Assembly: GCA_016793325.1 (NCBI GenBank)
Contig: JAEUKI010000089.1
Coordinates: 42,961-106,960, forward strand
Length of the DNA: 64,000 nt
Reading direction: 5' to 3'
Source: Myxococcales bacterium
GTDB lineage: Bacteria > Myxococcota_A > Polyangia > Polyangiales > Ga0077539
Within the stretch, counting starts at the first letter, position 1; every line of letters begins with the position of its first letter. The position numbers and the translations under genes are program-made. This document shows, piece by piece, positions 16,509-27,800 of the stretch. Below the pieces are notes generated by a model. It had not been told where the DNA came from. It made no database searches and was given only the letters and a program-made list of their open reading frames with translations.

Positions 16509-19500
16509 GTGAGCAGCCCCAACGAAGGCACGACGCCCGCTTCGTCGTCCCCCCCTGCGAGCACCGAGGCGCCGCCGTATCGCGCGCCCGCCGACGGCCA
16601 GCACGCAGCGGCGCGTGACTCGAGCCCGTCGGCCCCGAGCGCGACGAGCGCGATCCGCACGAAGCGAAGCCGCTATCTCCTCGCGGCCGCCGCGATCTCG
16701 GCCACGGTGTTGGGCATTCGCGCGCTCAGACAGCCGCGCAACCTCGAGGCGCCCCCCGAGCTGCTCGACCCGGGAAATCGATTTCCGCTCGCGACCGCGG
16801 AGCTTCCCGTCGCCGCGCCGCTCGCGCCGTTGCTCGCGCGCGACGAGCCCGAGCACTTGTCGCTGCTCGAGCCGTCCGCGGGTTCGTCTCGCGTTCTGCG
16901 CGGCGGCTCTGTGCGCATTCGATTCAACCGCGTGATGGTCCGCGCGGCCGAGGTCAACCGCGCCCTCGGAACCGAAGGCGACGGCGCCGCGCCCGTTCAC
17001 TTCGACCCGCCGGTGCAAGGGACGTTTCGATGGGTCTCGCGGAGCACGCTCGCGTTCGAGCCTGCGCCCGAGGCCTTCGAGCGCACCAACGAGAGCAAGA
17101 TCGTCTTCACCGACCGCGTCCGCTCGCTCGCGGGCGAGCGCTTCGACGAGGACCCCGAAGAGCGCGTCGTCGTGTTCGCCGGCGGCGCGATGGCGCTCAC
17201 GGATCTCACGCCGCGCAGGGTTTTGCCTGGCGAACCGCTGCGGCTGATGTTCTCGGGGCCGCCCGACATGAGCACGGTCTCGTCGCAGATGGTCACCTAC
17301 GAGTCCGGCGGAGCGCAGCGCGCGCTGCGGTTTTCGCTCGCGCCGCGCGGCCGTGATCCGCGGGGAAACTACGGCATCGACGTGAGGCTCGACCGCACGC
17401 TCGAGCCAGGCGCGCGCGTCGCGATGCTCCTGTCGCCGAACCTCGTCGCTCCGTACGACGACGGCGAAGGCGAGTACGGAACGCGCGGCCCCACCGAGCT
17501 CGTCGTCGAGCTCCGTCCGCGCCCGCGCATCGAAGGCTTCGCGTGCTCGGAGGGCGCCGAGTCCGCCGAGGGATGCTCGCACCAAGGGACCGTCGAGGGC
17601 ATCGTCGACATCGAGGACACCCTGCGATTGTACGCGTCGAGCGCGCTCGACCCGCGCGCGGCCCCGGTCGTCCGCGTGAACCCTCCGCTCGCCAATCAGC
17701 GCGTCGTCGCGCAGAACCACAGCCTCGCGATCACCGGCGAGTGGGCGCCCGATCAAGTGTACGAGGTCCGCGTCGAGGGCCTGCGCGACACCGAAGGGAC
17801 GCCCTTGCAGCGCATGCAAGCGCTTGCGGTGCGCTCGAGCGGAAAGAGCCCCAGTATTCAAGTGCGCGAGGGCGTTCAAGTGTACGAGCGCGCGGGCGCG
17901 GCGACGCTGCCCTTCACCGCGGTCAACGTGGGGCGCGGCGCGCTCCGGTACCTCCCGCTCGAGCCGGGTCGGGACCTCGCGTTCGCGCTCGATCGCGCGC
18001 CCGAAGCGTGGAGCTCGGCGCAGACGATCGCGCTCGCGGGCCTCGCGCCGACGTCGCGGCCCAACCGCACGGGGCCGGGCGCGTTTCGATTCGTGTCGTC
18101 CACGGAGGGACGCACGAGCTCGATCGCGGCGATCGCGTTTCAGCCCGCGGGCGCCAACGACCGCGCGTTCGGGCAGCGCGCGATCGTGCAGCACACGGAC
18201 CTCGGCGTCAGCGCGCGAGTGTTTTCGCAGGGCGTCCTCGTGTGGGTGAGCTCGATCGCGACGGGGCGCCCCGTGGCCAACGCAGAGGTGACCCTCGCGT
18301 GGGCCAACGGGAGCTCGATGCGCACCGCGTCGCCGGTGCGCACCGACGGCAACGGCCTCGTGTGGATCGCGGCGCCCGAGGGGATCAACGTGGTGGACGT
18401 TCCGCTCGCGCTCTCGGCGCGCACGGGCGACGACCGCGCGGTGCTCTCGCTCGACCCGCGAACGAGCGTGACGCCCTCGACGCTCGGCCTCGCGCAAGGC
18501 GCGAGCAACGCGAGCGACGGTCAGCCGATCGCCGCGGTGTTCGCGGACCGCGGCGCGTATCGACCGGGAGACTCGCTGCACATCAAAGCGGTCATTCGAC
18601 AGCCGACGGTGTGCGCTCCGCGCGCGAGGCCCCAGGGCCAGCCCGCGACGAGCGCGTCGAACGCGCCGTGCAACCCCGAAGAAGTGCGCGCGTTCGCTCG
18701 GCAGCCCGTGCGCATCAGCTTGATCAACCCCTCGGACAACAGCCCCGTCGTCGAACGCACCGTCCGCACAAACGCGTGGGGAACGGTCGACGCCACCTTC
18801 GCCCTGCCTGCGAGCGCGATGGCTGGCCAGTGGCGCATCGCCGTGAGCAAGCCCCGCGACGCGACCCGCGAGCTCGGCTCTCACTACGTCACGGTCGCCG
18901 AGTTTCGACCGCCCACGATGCGCGTCGATCTTCGCGACGTCCCCGAAGCGCCGCACCACGACGAGCCGCTCGCGGTCCGCGTGGAGTCTCGCTATCTGTT
19001 CGGCGCTCCGGTCGCGCGCGCGACCGCGCATTGGACGCTGCACCGCGAGCGCGACGGCGAGTACCCGATGCCGTGGGTGCGCACGTTCGTGTTCGCGCCG
19101 GTCGACGCCGACGAGCGCCGCAGCCTCGCGGGCAGCGGCGAAATCGAGCTCGCGCAGGACGGAACAGCCACGATCCAAACGCGCACCACGATGAACGTCC
19201 CCACGCGCCAGAGCTTCACGCTCGAGACCGAAGTGCGCGACGCCTCGGGGCAGAGCACCGCCGCGCGACGGTCGTTTACGGTCTATCCCGCGACGTACGA
19301 AGTGGGCGTCAAGCGCACCGCTCCGTGGCTCGGGCCGGGCGCGGCGCTCGACGTCGAGGCCATCGTGATCGACCACGGCGGCACCGCGATCGCAGGGCAA
19401 TCCGTGCAGGCGCGCATCGTGCGCGAAGGATGGGACTCGTACTACGAGTGGACCCACCGCGGAGACGGCGAAGACGGCTATCGCGCCCGACGAACGCGCG

Positions 19501-22500
19501 ACGAGCGCGAGGTCGCGCGCTGCCAGGTGCAGTCCGAGCGCGAGCCCGTTCACTGCCGCTTTCAGCCGACGGAGCCGGGCGTCTACCGCCTCGAAGCGAA
19601 GGTCGTCGACGCGAACAACCGCGAGTCGATCGCGTCGCAGCGCGTGTACGTCGCGGCGCCCGGCGAGCACCCGGACCGCGACGCCCCGGGCGCGCCCATC
19701 ACCGTGACGCCCACACAATCAAGTTACCCTGTGGGAGAGCGGGCGAGCGTCGCGTTCGAGTCGCCCTGGCCCGACGCCGAGGCGCTGGTCGTCGTGGCGC
19801 GCGAGGGCGTGCTCCACACCGAGCGGCGCCGCGTTCGCGCGGGCGGAAACGTGTTCGAGTTCGAGCTCACGCCGGCGATGGTGCCCAACGCGTTCGTTCA
19901 CGTCTCGCTCGTGCGACCGCGGACGGGGGAGCCCGGCGCGGGGCTCGACCTCGAGGCGCCCGACCTGCGCCTCGGCGTCACCGAAGTGCGGGTGCGACCG
20001 CGCGTCTCCGCGCTCAACGTGGGGATCACGCTGCCGACGCAGACCGCGCGACCGGGCGACGAGATCCCCATCGAGGTGGCAGTGCGCAACGCAGACGGCC
20101 GCGGCGTGCGCGCCGAAGTCGCGCTCTACGTCGTGGACGAAGGGACGCTCCGGCTCTCGAGCTACGAGACGCCGAGGCCCGGAGATCAGTTCTTTCCGCG
20201 CAGGGCCCCGAGGTTCGTGCTCGATGACCTGCGTCGCTCGCTCGTCTCGCGGCTCGAGATCCCGGCGCTCCCGGGCGCGAGCGGAGACGGCTCGGAGGAC
20301 GGCGAACGCGCGCTCCGCGACGAGCGCGAGCGCTTCGAGCCGACGCCCCTGTGGCTCCCGCACTTGAATACCGGTGTCGACGGGATCGCCCGCGCTCGCG
20401 TGCGGCTCCCCCAGCGCCCCACGCAGTACCGCGTGATCGCCGTCGTCAACGACAGCGCCGCGCGCACCGGCGGCGCGTCGACGCAGCTGACCGCGACGCT
20501 CCCCGCGGTGCTCCGCCCGACGATGCCCACCGCGGTGGTCGAGGGCGACCGCTTCGAGGCCGTGACGTTCGTGCACAACCCGGGCACCGCGCCCGTGGAC
20601 GTTCGCGTCCGCGCGCTCGTCGGAGGACGCGAGGTTCGCGCAGAGAACATCCGGCTCGACGCGGGCGGCGACTCGCGGGTGAGCTTCCCGATGGAGGCCG
20701 CCGTCGGCCAAGAGCGCATGGACGTGCGCTTCGAAGCGATCGCGCAGGGCGCGACGGACGCCCGCGACGTGACGGTGGCCGTACGGCCCCGCGGGATCGC
20801 GCAGCGCTCGTTCATGGCAGGCGCCGTGACGGGCACGCGCTCGATCGAGCTCGAGGCCCCGCAAGGCGCCATGGCGCGCGGCGCGCGCTTCACGGTGACC
20901 GTGGCCCCGCATCCGTTCGTCGGAATGGAAGCCGCGGCCGACATGCTCGATGAGTCGCCGTACGAAAACGTCGAGTCGCTCGCCTCGCGCGTGCTCGGCC
21001 TCGTCGCGTACGCGTCGATGGCGACGGACCCCGCGCGCGCCGCGGACGCGCGGCGTCGCGGTGAATCCGCGGCCGAACGCCTCGTCGCGCTGCAGACCTA
21101 CTCGGGCGGCTTCGGCCAGTGGACCTCTACGGACGAGCCTTGGATGTACGGGAGCGTGTACGCGCTCGACGCGCTCGTCACGGCGAAGGCCGCAGGGTGG
21201 ACGCTGCCCGCAGGCGCGCTCGACCGCGCCGAGACGCACGTGAACACGCTGCTCACCAACGGGTCGCTCGTCGACTACGAGAGCGCGACGCGCAACGACG
21301 TCGCTGCGTACGCCGCGCGTGTGCTCGTTCGCGCTGGAAAATCCCTCGCGACTCGCATCTCGTCTCTCTACGACCAGAAAGAGACGCTCTCGCCCTTCGG
21401 CGCCGCGCAGCTCGCGCTCGCGATGCCCGCCAACGACCGCCGCCGCGAGACGCTCGCCCGCGAAGCCGCGAGGCGCATGCTCTCGAGCCTCGACGCCATC
21501 GCGCGCGCAGAGGCCAACGCCGCGCAGGCCCGCGCGAACAGCAACGGGATGACCCCCGCGCAGGCCGCTGCGTACGCGCCGACGAGCTTCGGCAGCGCGC
21601 GGTGGTTCGAGAGCTCGACCCGCTCGCTCGCGGCGCTCGTGCGCGTGACCGCTGAGCTCTTGCCGGGCGGCGACGAGTCGCGCCGCCTCGCGTCCTACCT
21701 CCTTCGCCGCCGCGACAACGGCGCCTGGAACGGAACGCACGACAACGCCCACTCGCTCGTCGCCCTCGCCGCGCTCGCGCGTCGCTTCACCGACCGCGAG
21801 ATGCCCCGCGCTCGCGTGACGCTCGACGGCGCGGTGATCGCCGAGGCCCGCCCGAGCGGCGAGGGCCCGCAGCGCGCGAGGGTGTTCACGCTCCCGGCCG
21901 AGCGCCTCTTGCGCGGCCGCCACCAGCTCGTGATCGACGGCGCAGAGAACACGTTCTTCGCGCTCGACGGCCGCTGGCTCCGCGCGCTCTCTGCGCAGGA
22001 CAACGAGGCGCGCGGTCGCGTCGCCGCGCTGCACCGCGTGATCGAGCGCGAAAACGGCGAGCGCGTGAGCGCCGAGACCCACGTGCGCGCCGGTGAGCTG
22101 CTCCGCGTCAGGCTCTTCGTGTTCTCCGAGCGAGAGCTCCCCCCGAACGTCCTCGTGCGGGACCCCATGGGCGGCGGCCTCGACCCGGTCGACCGCGGCC
22201 TCGACACCACGCCGCGCGCATCGCTCGACGCGATCCTCGGCGGATCGACGGAGGACGAAGTGGTCGACCCGCGTGGATTTCACGCGGCCCGCTCGCTCTC
22301 GTACCTGTCGCACCGGGCGTTCAACCGCGGCGAGGCGCGCTTCTTCGCGGACCGCGCCGGAGCGGGCCTGCTCGAGTTCACCTACGCCGTCCGCGCGACG
22401 ACGCCAGGGACCTTCGCGCTGCTGCCCACAGAGATCCGCGCGCAGCACGACCCGCAGTGGGTCGCGCGCTCGGCGGCCACGACGATCACCGTCGACCGCT

Positions 22501-22502
22501 GA
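16509..22502 (+). CDS. Bacterial alpha-2-macroglobulin family protein without the thioester
   Basis: Bacterial alpha-2-macroglobulins are large periplasmic, membrane-anchored protease traps thought to guard the envelope together with PBP1c. This one is 1997 residues, somewhat longer than E. coli YfhM. An N-terminal membrane anchor (YLLAAAAISATVLGI) follows a Ser/Pro-rich start. The MG domains include the hallmark FADRGAYRPGDSLHIKAVIR near residue 678. The thioester region reads SPYENVESLASRVLGL (about 1482), where thioester forms have PYGCxEQ. Cys and Gln are both missing, so no covalent bond to the protease can form. A helical toroid domain follows (GGFGQWTSTDEPWMYGS). The GTG start has AAAGGAA about 10 nt upstream. 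The pbpC start is 51 bp downstream. Confidence 0.92.
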   Translation: MSSPNEGTTPASSSPPASTEAPPYRAPADGQHAAARDSSPSAPSATSAIRTKRSRYLLAAAAISATVLGIRALRQPRNLEAPPELLDPGNRFPLATAELPVAAPLAPLLARDEPEHLSLLEPSAGSSRVLRGGSVRIRFNRVMVRAAEVNRALGTEGDGAAPVHFDPPVQGTFRWVSRSTLAFEPAPEAFERTNESKIVFTDRVRSLAGERFDEDPEERVVVFAGGAMALTDLTPRRVLPGEPLRLMFSGPPDMSTVSSQMVTYESGGAQRALRFSLAPRGRDPRGNYGIDVRLDRTLEPGARVAMLLSPNLVAPYDDGEGEYGTRGPTELVVELRPRPRIEGFACSEGAESAEGCSHQGTVEGIVDIEDTLRLYASSALDPRAAPVVRVNPPLANQRVVAQNHSLAITGEWAPDQVYEVRVEGLRDTEGTPLQRMQALAVRSSGKSPSIQVREGVQVYERAGAATLPFTAVNVGRGALRYLPLEPGRDLAFALDRAPEAWSSAQTIALAGLAPTSRPNRTGPGAFRFVSSTEGRTSSIAAIAFQPAGANDRAFGQRAIVQHTDLGVSARVFSQGVLVWVSSIATGRPVANAEVTLAWANGSSMRTASPVRTDGNGLVWIAAPEGINVVDVPLALSARTGDDRAVLSLDPRTSVTPSTLGLAQGASNASDGQPIAAVFADRGAYRPGDSLHIKAVIRQPTVCAPRARPQGQPATSASNAPCNPEEVRAFARQPVRISLINPSDNSPVVERTVRTNAWGTVDATFALPASAMAGQWRIAVSKPRDATRELGSHYVTVAEFRPPTMRVDLRDVPEAPHHDEPLAVRVESRYLFGAPVARATAHWTLHRERDGEYPMPWVRTFVFAPVDADERRSLAGSGEIELAQDGTATIQTRTTMNVPTRQSFTLETEVRDASGQSTAARRSFTVYPATYEVGVKRTAPWLGPGAALDVEAIVIDHGGTAIAGQSVQARIVREGWDSYYEWTHRGDGEDGYRARRTRDEREVARCQVQSEREPVHCRFQPTEPGVYRLEAKVVDANNRESIASQRVYVAAPGEHPDRDAPGAPITVTPTQSSYPVGERASVAFESPWPDAEALVVVAREGVLHTERRRVRAGGNVFEFELTPAMVPNAFVHVSLVRPRTGEPGAGLDLEAPDLRLGVTEVRVRPRVSALNVGITLPTQTARPGDEIPIEVAVRNADGRGVRAEVALYVVDEGTLRLSSYETPRPGDQFFPRRAPRFVLDDLRRSLVSRLEIPALPGASGDGSEDGERALRDERERFEPTPLWLPHLNTGVDGIARARVRLPQRPTQYRVIAVVNDSAARTGGASTQLTATLPAVLRPTMPTAVVEGDRFEAVTFVHNPGTAPVDVRVRALVGGREVRAENIRLDAGGDSRVSFPMEAAVGQERMDVRFEAIAQGATDARDVTVAVRPRGIAQRSFMAGAVTGTRSIELEAPQGAMARGARFTVTVAPHPFVGMEAAADMLDESPYENVESLASRVLGLVAYASMATDPARAADARRRGESAAERLVALQTYSGGFGQWTSTDEPWMYGSVYALDALVTAKAAGWTLPAGALDRAETHVNTLLTNGSLVDYESATRNDVAAYAARVLVRAGKSLATRISSLYDQKETLSPFGAAQLALAMPANDRRRETLAREAARRMLSSLDAIARAEANAAQARANSNGMTPAQAAAYAPTSFGSARWFESSTRSLAALVRVTAELLPGGDESRRLASYLLRRRDNGAWNGTHDNAHSLVALAALARRFTDREMPRARVTLDGAVIAEARPSGEGPQRARVFTLPAERLLRGRHQLVIDGAENTFFALDGRWLRALSAQDNEARGRVAALHRVIERENGERVSAETHVRAGELLRVRLFVFSERELPPNVLVRDPMGGGLDPVDRGLDTTPRASLDAILGGSTEDEVVDPRGFHAARSLSYLSHRAFNRGEARFFADRAGAGLLEFTYAVRATTPGTFALLPTEIRAQHDPQWVARSAATTITVDR

Positions 22503-22553
22503 TCGCACACACTTTCAAGAGACGCACCACCCACACAATCAAGAGAGCGCCCC

Positions 22554-24824
22554 ATGAGACGTTCGAAGAAGATCCTCGCCTCCTCGCTCGCAGCGCTGTG
22601 CGCCGCGTGGGCGGTCACGCGGGTGATCGTCGGCTCCGGGGCGATGATCGATCGAGGGCGGTTCGTTCCGCCGTCGGACTCGTTCGCGGTGGTCGATCGC
22701 TCGGGCTTGCCGCTCAGGCTCGCGCGCGCGGACGGCGCAGACCGCCGATGGGCTCGCTTCAGCGAGATCCCGTCGGTCATGGTCCAAGCGGTCCTCGCCG
22801 CAGAAGACGCGCGGTTCTACAGCCACGACGGCGTCGACCGACGCGCCGTGGGGCGCGCCGTGGTGGACAACGTCGTTCCGGGCCGGCGCCGCTCGGGTGG
22901 ATCGACGATCACGCAGCAGCTCGTGAAGCTCGTCTACGGTCGGCCTCACGGCGCTTGGTCCAAGGGCGCCGAGGCGCTCCGCGCGATGAGCCTCGAGCGC
23001 GTGATGACCAAAGAAGAGATCCTCGAGCAGTACCTCAATCGCTTGCCCTACGGCGACGGGATCGAGGGCGTCGCTCGCGCGTGCGAGAGCTACTTCGGCC
23101 ACTCGCTCGACTCGCTGTCGCTCAGCGAAGCGGCGCTGCTCGCGTCGATTCCCAGGGCTCCGAGCGCGCTCGACCCCAGACGGAGCCCGCGGCGCGCCAA
23201 CGAGCGGCGCGCGTGGGTGCTCGGCCGCATGCGCTCGCTCTCGCTCATCGACGAGCGGCAGTACCGCGCGGCGCTCGCGACCGAGCCCACGATCGCGACC
23301 GTCTCGGGTCGTCCGTGGGCGGCGCCGCGCTTCGTCGACCGCGTGCTCGACGGCGTTCGCGCAGGAACCATCCGCCGAGAGAGCGCGTCCACCGTGCGCA
23401 CCTCGCTCGACCTGCCGACGCAGCGACAAACCGAGACGCTCCTTCGCGCGCAGTGGCTCACGATGACCTCGCGCGGGGCGCGCAACGCCGCGGCGATGGT
23501 CGTCTCCAACGCGACGGGAGAAGTGCTCGCGTACGTGGGCGCGATCGACGCCGAGAGCGACGGAGGTTCGCTCGATTTGCTCGACGCCGAGCGCCAGCCG
23601 GGCTCGACGCTCAAGCCCTTCGCGTACGAGCTCTTCTTCGAGCGCGGGGGAACCGCAGCCACGATCCTCGATGACGTGAACATCGCGATGACCGGCGCGC
23701 GCGGCGAGCACTTCGAAGCGCGCGACTACGACAACGCCGAGCGAGGCCCCGTGAGCGCGCGCGCTGCGCTCGCGGCGTCGCTCAACCTCGCGGCGCTCGA
23801 CGTCGCGCGGCGCGTGGGACAAGAGCCGCTCGCCAACCGCCTGCGCGCGCTCGGGTTCGACGGCGTTCGCACCGGAGAGCAGCACGGCGGAGCGCTCGTG
23901 CTCGGCGGCGTGGGCGTCAAAGGGACCGAGCTCGCGCAGGCCTACGCGACGCTCGCCCGCTGGGGAACGCGCGCGCCGCTCTCGTTTTCGCTCGTCGGCG
24001 GCCCGGTCGCGGGCGAGCGCGTGATGCACGCCTCGCACGCGCGCGTCGCGTGGGACGTGCTCAGCGACCCGAGCGCGCGGCGCGAGGGCTTCGGCGAGTC
24101 GCTCGAGAGTTTGGCCCCTGGCCTTCCGTTCGCCTTGAAAACAGGCACCAGCGCCAACTGGCGCGACGCGTGGTGCGCCGTCGCGACCGATCGCGTAACC
24201 GTGCTGCTCTGGATGGGCGACCCCGCCGGGCGCGCGATGGCCGAGGTCAGCGGATTTCGCGCCGCTGCACCCGCGGCGGTTCGTATCGCCGCGATGGCCC
24301 ACGAGCGCGCTCGATCCCTCGGGCTCTCGGTGTACGCGCGGCGCGCGCCCGAGCCCGTGACCGCCGACGTGTGCCCGTGGTCCGGCCTCCGTCCCGGCGC
24401 GCGCTGCCATCATCACGTCGTCGAGCGATTCGCCCCGGGAACGGTCCCCACCGCCCGCTGCGAACAACACGACGAGCACGGCGATTGGATCGCGCCCGCG
24501 CGCTTGCGGGCGTGGGCCGATCGCGCGCAGAGGCCCGGCGTGTCCCGCGCTCCGCGCGCGGTCGACGCGTCGCACGGCACGCTCGTGGTTCGCGAGCCGC
24601 GCGACGGATCACGATGGCTGCTCGACCCCGCGCGCGGATCGGTCCGCGTCGGACTCAGGGTCGCGCTCGACGGAGCCGAGGTGCGCGCGGACCAGTGGGA
24701 GGTCGACGGGGCGCGCATCGAAGGCGACCGTTGGACGGCGATCGCAGGGGAGCACACCGTCGTCGCCGTCGTGGGCAGCCGCCGGAGCGCTCCGTCGCGC
24801 GTCACCGTCGAGACCACACGCTGA
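22554..24824 (+). CDS. pbpC: Penicillin-binding protein 1C
   Basis: PbpC is a bifunctional enzyme of the periplasm: a glycosyltransferase that polymerises lipid II and a transpeptidase domain. The product is 756 residues with an N-terminal anchor (about 7-25). The GT51 domain has the catalytic Glu in AAEDARFYSHDGVD (E84) and GGSTITQQLVK (about 115-125). The transpeptidase domain has S351-T-L-K354, SLN at 409-411 and KTGTS at 529-533. The last 90 residues form the BiPBP_C Ig-like domain typical of PBP1c. It follows the alpha-2-macroglobulin gene by 51 bp, as in E. coli yfhM-pbpC, so the two are likely one operon whose products work together in envelope repair or defence. Confidence 0.94.
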   Translation: MRRSKKILASSLAALCAAWAVTRVIVGSGAMIDRGRFVPPSDSFAVVDRSGLPLRLARADGADRRWARFSEIPSVMVQAVLAAEDARFYSHDGVDRRAVGRAVVDNVVPGRRRSGGSTITQQLVKLVYGRPHGAWSKGAEALRAMSLERVMTKEEILEQYLNRLPYGDGIEGVARACESYFGHSLDSLSLSEAALLASIPRAPSALDPRRSPRRANERRAWVLGRMRSLSLIDERQYRAALATEPTIATVSGRPWAAPRFVDRVLDGVRAGTIRRESASTVRTSLDLPTQRQTETLLRAQWLTMTSRGARNAAAMVVSNATGEVLAYVGAIDAESDGGSLDLLDAERQPGSTLKPFAYELFFERGGTAATILDDVNIAMTGARGEHFEARDYDNAERGPVSARAALAASLNLAALDVARRVGQEPLANRLRALGFDGVRTGEQHGGALVLGGVGVKGTELAQAYATLARWGTRAPLSFSLVGGPVAGERVMHASHARVAWDVLSDPSARREGFGESLESLAPGLPFALKTGTSANWRDAWCAVATDRVTVLLWMGDPAGRAMAEVSGFRAAAPAAVRIAAMAHERARSLGLSVYARRAPEPVTADVCPWSGLRPGARCHHHVVERFAPGTVPTARCEQHDEHGDWIAPARLRAWADRAQRPGVSRAPRAVDASHGTLVVREPRDGSRWLLDPARGSVRVGLRVALDGAEVRADQWEVDGARIEGDRWTAIAGEHTVVAVVGSRRSAPSRVTVETTR

Positions 24825-24863
24825 GATTGCGCCGACGGCGCGCAGGTGGTCCCCTCGTGGGGC

Positions 24864-27800
24864 ATGCGAAGGCGCGCGCCCCACGGACTCGCCGCCTCGA
24901 GTCGGCTCGGTTCGACTCGAGAATCTCCAGCTTTTTCTCAGGAGATCGCGCGTCGCGCCCGCGCGCTCCTCGGCGCGTGCCTGCTCGCGCTCGGGCCCGC
25001 GTCGCCGCTCGCGTGCGCGCAGCACCTCGCCGCGCCCGACGGGGACGTCGGAGTCGACGCGAGGCCCGGCGACGATGGGCGAGCGCTCCACGACAGCGCC
25101 GGGATCGACGCGCACCATCGCCACGACGCGCACGACGTGGCTCGCCCGACGGACGCGCGAGCGACGGTCGACGCCGACGATGACGCCGCGGACGCCCCGA
25201 GCGACGGAACGGCCGGAGTCGACGTGATCGACGCAGCAACGGTGCGCGACGGATCGCTCGACGGCGGCGCGGACGCGGGGCTCGCGAGCGGCTGCGCGCT
25301 GGGGACCCAGCCGCCGATTCGAGCGCCGTCGCCCGGCGTTCCGACGGTCGTCATGAATACATGGGTTCCGCTCGGCGCGGCGGGCGCCATCATGGACCAC
25401 GGGTGCGAGCTGTTCGCGATGGGCTCGGATCACGTGTACCCGCTGACGATCACCGCCCGGAGCTCGTTGCAGTTCGTGATCAACGCGTCCGACGGCGCGC
25501 CGGTGCTCTCGCTGCGGCGCGCGTGCGCCGAGTCGAGCACCGAGCTCGCGTGCGACAGCCTCTCGGGCGCCGCGCTCACGGCGGGATTTCGCGCCACGCT
25601 CGACCCAGGGACGTACTACCTCGTCGCCGACGAGATCGCAGAAGAGCCCGACTTTGCAGCGGGCGGAGACTATTCGATCACCGTGTCGAGCTACGCCGAG
25701 GCGCCCAACGCGCGCTGCGCCAGCGCGTCGCTCTGGACCGCGGGGACGATCGAGAGCGCGACCACCGCTGGCGGCGGAACGACCGATCGATCGTGCAACA
25801 CGTTCACCGCGAACGGGCCCGAGGTGTTCTATCGCTACACGTTGCCGGCCAACACGCGCGCGGTGCTCACGGCGGCGCCGACGGGAGCGCCTGCGTGGCG
25901 CCCGTACCTGCGCGTGCGCGACGACTGCGCGAGCAGCACCTGCGTGATCGCGGGCCCCTCGCCGAGCAACGGCAGCGCGGCGGTGGTCGTGCTCAACAAC
26001 TACAGCGCGACGACGCGCGCGTACATCGTGTCCGTGGGCGCGCTCGACCTCGCGTCGGGGGGAGCATTTTCGCTGACCGATTCGCTCTCGTCGATCGCGC
26101 CCCTCGCGCCCCGCGCCCAGTGCTCGACCGCGCCGCCCGTCGGCCCGCTGAGCGTGCTCGAAAACGAGACCACCGCCGGCACGGTGGACACACGAACGAC
26201 GTTCAATTGTCAGAGCGCGGGCGGCTCGGGCGGGACGCTCGCGTACTACCGAATGAGCGTTCCCCCTGGACGAACCGCGTCCGTCACGGCGACGCCCGAG
26301 CTCTCGTTCGACGTCGCGCTGCGGTTGTTCGTGGGCTGCGCGCCGAGCACGTGCGCGACCTATCGAAGCTCCCTCGGCGCTGGCGGCGTCGAGCAAGCGA
26401 GCTATCGAAACACAACAGGCGCGGATCAAGACCTCGTGATCGCCGTCGGAGGAAGCAGCACTGGATCCACGGGGCGCTTCGACCTCGAGGCTCGCTTGCT
26501 GCCCGCGGCGCCGACCAACTTGCTCTGCTCCACGCCGAGACCGCTGACCGAGGCGAGCCCCGCGATCGCGCAGAACCAAGCGGACGCGACGACGCCCAAC
26601 ACTGCCGCGGCGTGCGAGCCGACCGCGAGCGGCAACGTGCTGCACTACACGATCAACGTCGCGGCCAATCGCACCGCGGTCCTCCGCGCGATCCCCTACA
26701 CGACCAGCGCGGACCCCGTCCTTCGCGTGCTCGACGCGTGCGGCGTCGCGAGCTGCGTCGCGAGCGCCAACACCGGCTTCGGCGGGAGCGCCGAAGAGGT
26801 CGCCGTCACCAACAGCACGGCCGTCGCGCGAGACTACATCGTCACGCTCGGGAGCCGCTCGCCCACCGCAGCGGGCGTCTTCGATCTGCGCGCTCGCATC
26901 ATCGCGCAGGCGGCGAACGCGAGCTGCGCGACGCCTCGGACGCTCGCCAACGGCGAGGTGCTCACAAATCAAGACACCAACGACGCGATCGAGCGCCGAT
27001 CGCTCTCGTGCGGGCCGTCGTCGCCCTCGGGCGGAGCGCTGCTCTACTACCAAGTGACGATCCCCGCGGGCCGAACGGGCGTCGTCAGAGCGCTCGCGCA
27101 AGGGCGCTTCGACCCAGCGATCCGAGTGTTTCAAGGGTGCGCGCCGAGCTCGTGCACGAACTACCGCAACGCGAGCGGCGTCGGGGCCGAAGAGATTCAA
27201 GCGATCACCAACAGCACGGCGAGCGCGCAGACGTACACGATCGCGATCGGCAGCGCGGCGAGCGGCGAGATCGGGCGCTTCGATGTGTCCTACGCGCTCG
27301 TGGCCGCTGCGGCGACCAACACGAGCTGCGCCCTCGCGCGGCCGCTCTCGCCCGCGCTCCCCGCGCTCTCGCAGAACCAACTGACGGCGCTCGTGCCCAA
27401 CATCGACGCGAGCTGCGATCCAGGCGCGACAGGAAACGTTCTCTTCTACGCGCTCACGGTGCCGCCGTCGCAGACCGCGATCGTGACAGCGACGGCGTTG
27501 GCGAGCTCGATCGATCCAGCGCTCCGCGCCTTCGACTCGTGCGCGTCCGCGACGTGCGTGTCGAGCGCGAGCGGCGCGTTCGGCGGGAGCAACGAGCAGC
27601 TCGTCCTGCACAATCCCGATGCGTCTCCGAGGGACTACGTCGTGACGTTGGGCAGTCGGTCGCCCTCCAGCGCCGGCGCGATGGACCTCGCGGTGCGCCT
27701 CGCGTCGACCAGCGCCAACGCGAGCTGCACAAACCCGACGCCGATCGCCACGGGAACGACGATCTACGGACAGGACACGAGCGCCGCGGTCGAGCGCCGC

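Noticed and set aside
15690..19718. Very long minus-strand frame of 1342 codons across the macroglobulin gene
   Set aside because: Only its last 171 codons (slyD) resemble a protein family. The rest is the antisense shadow of the plus-strand gene, a usual effect of very high GC.
19710..22543. 14-bp repeat CCCACACAATCAAG at 19710-19723 and 22530-22543
   Set aside because: One copy is inside the macroglobulin coding sequence, the other just before pbpC; no symmetry or further copies, so probably chance.
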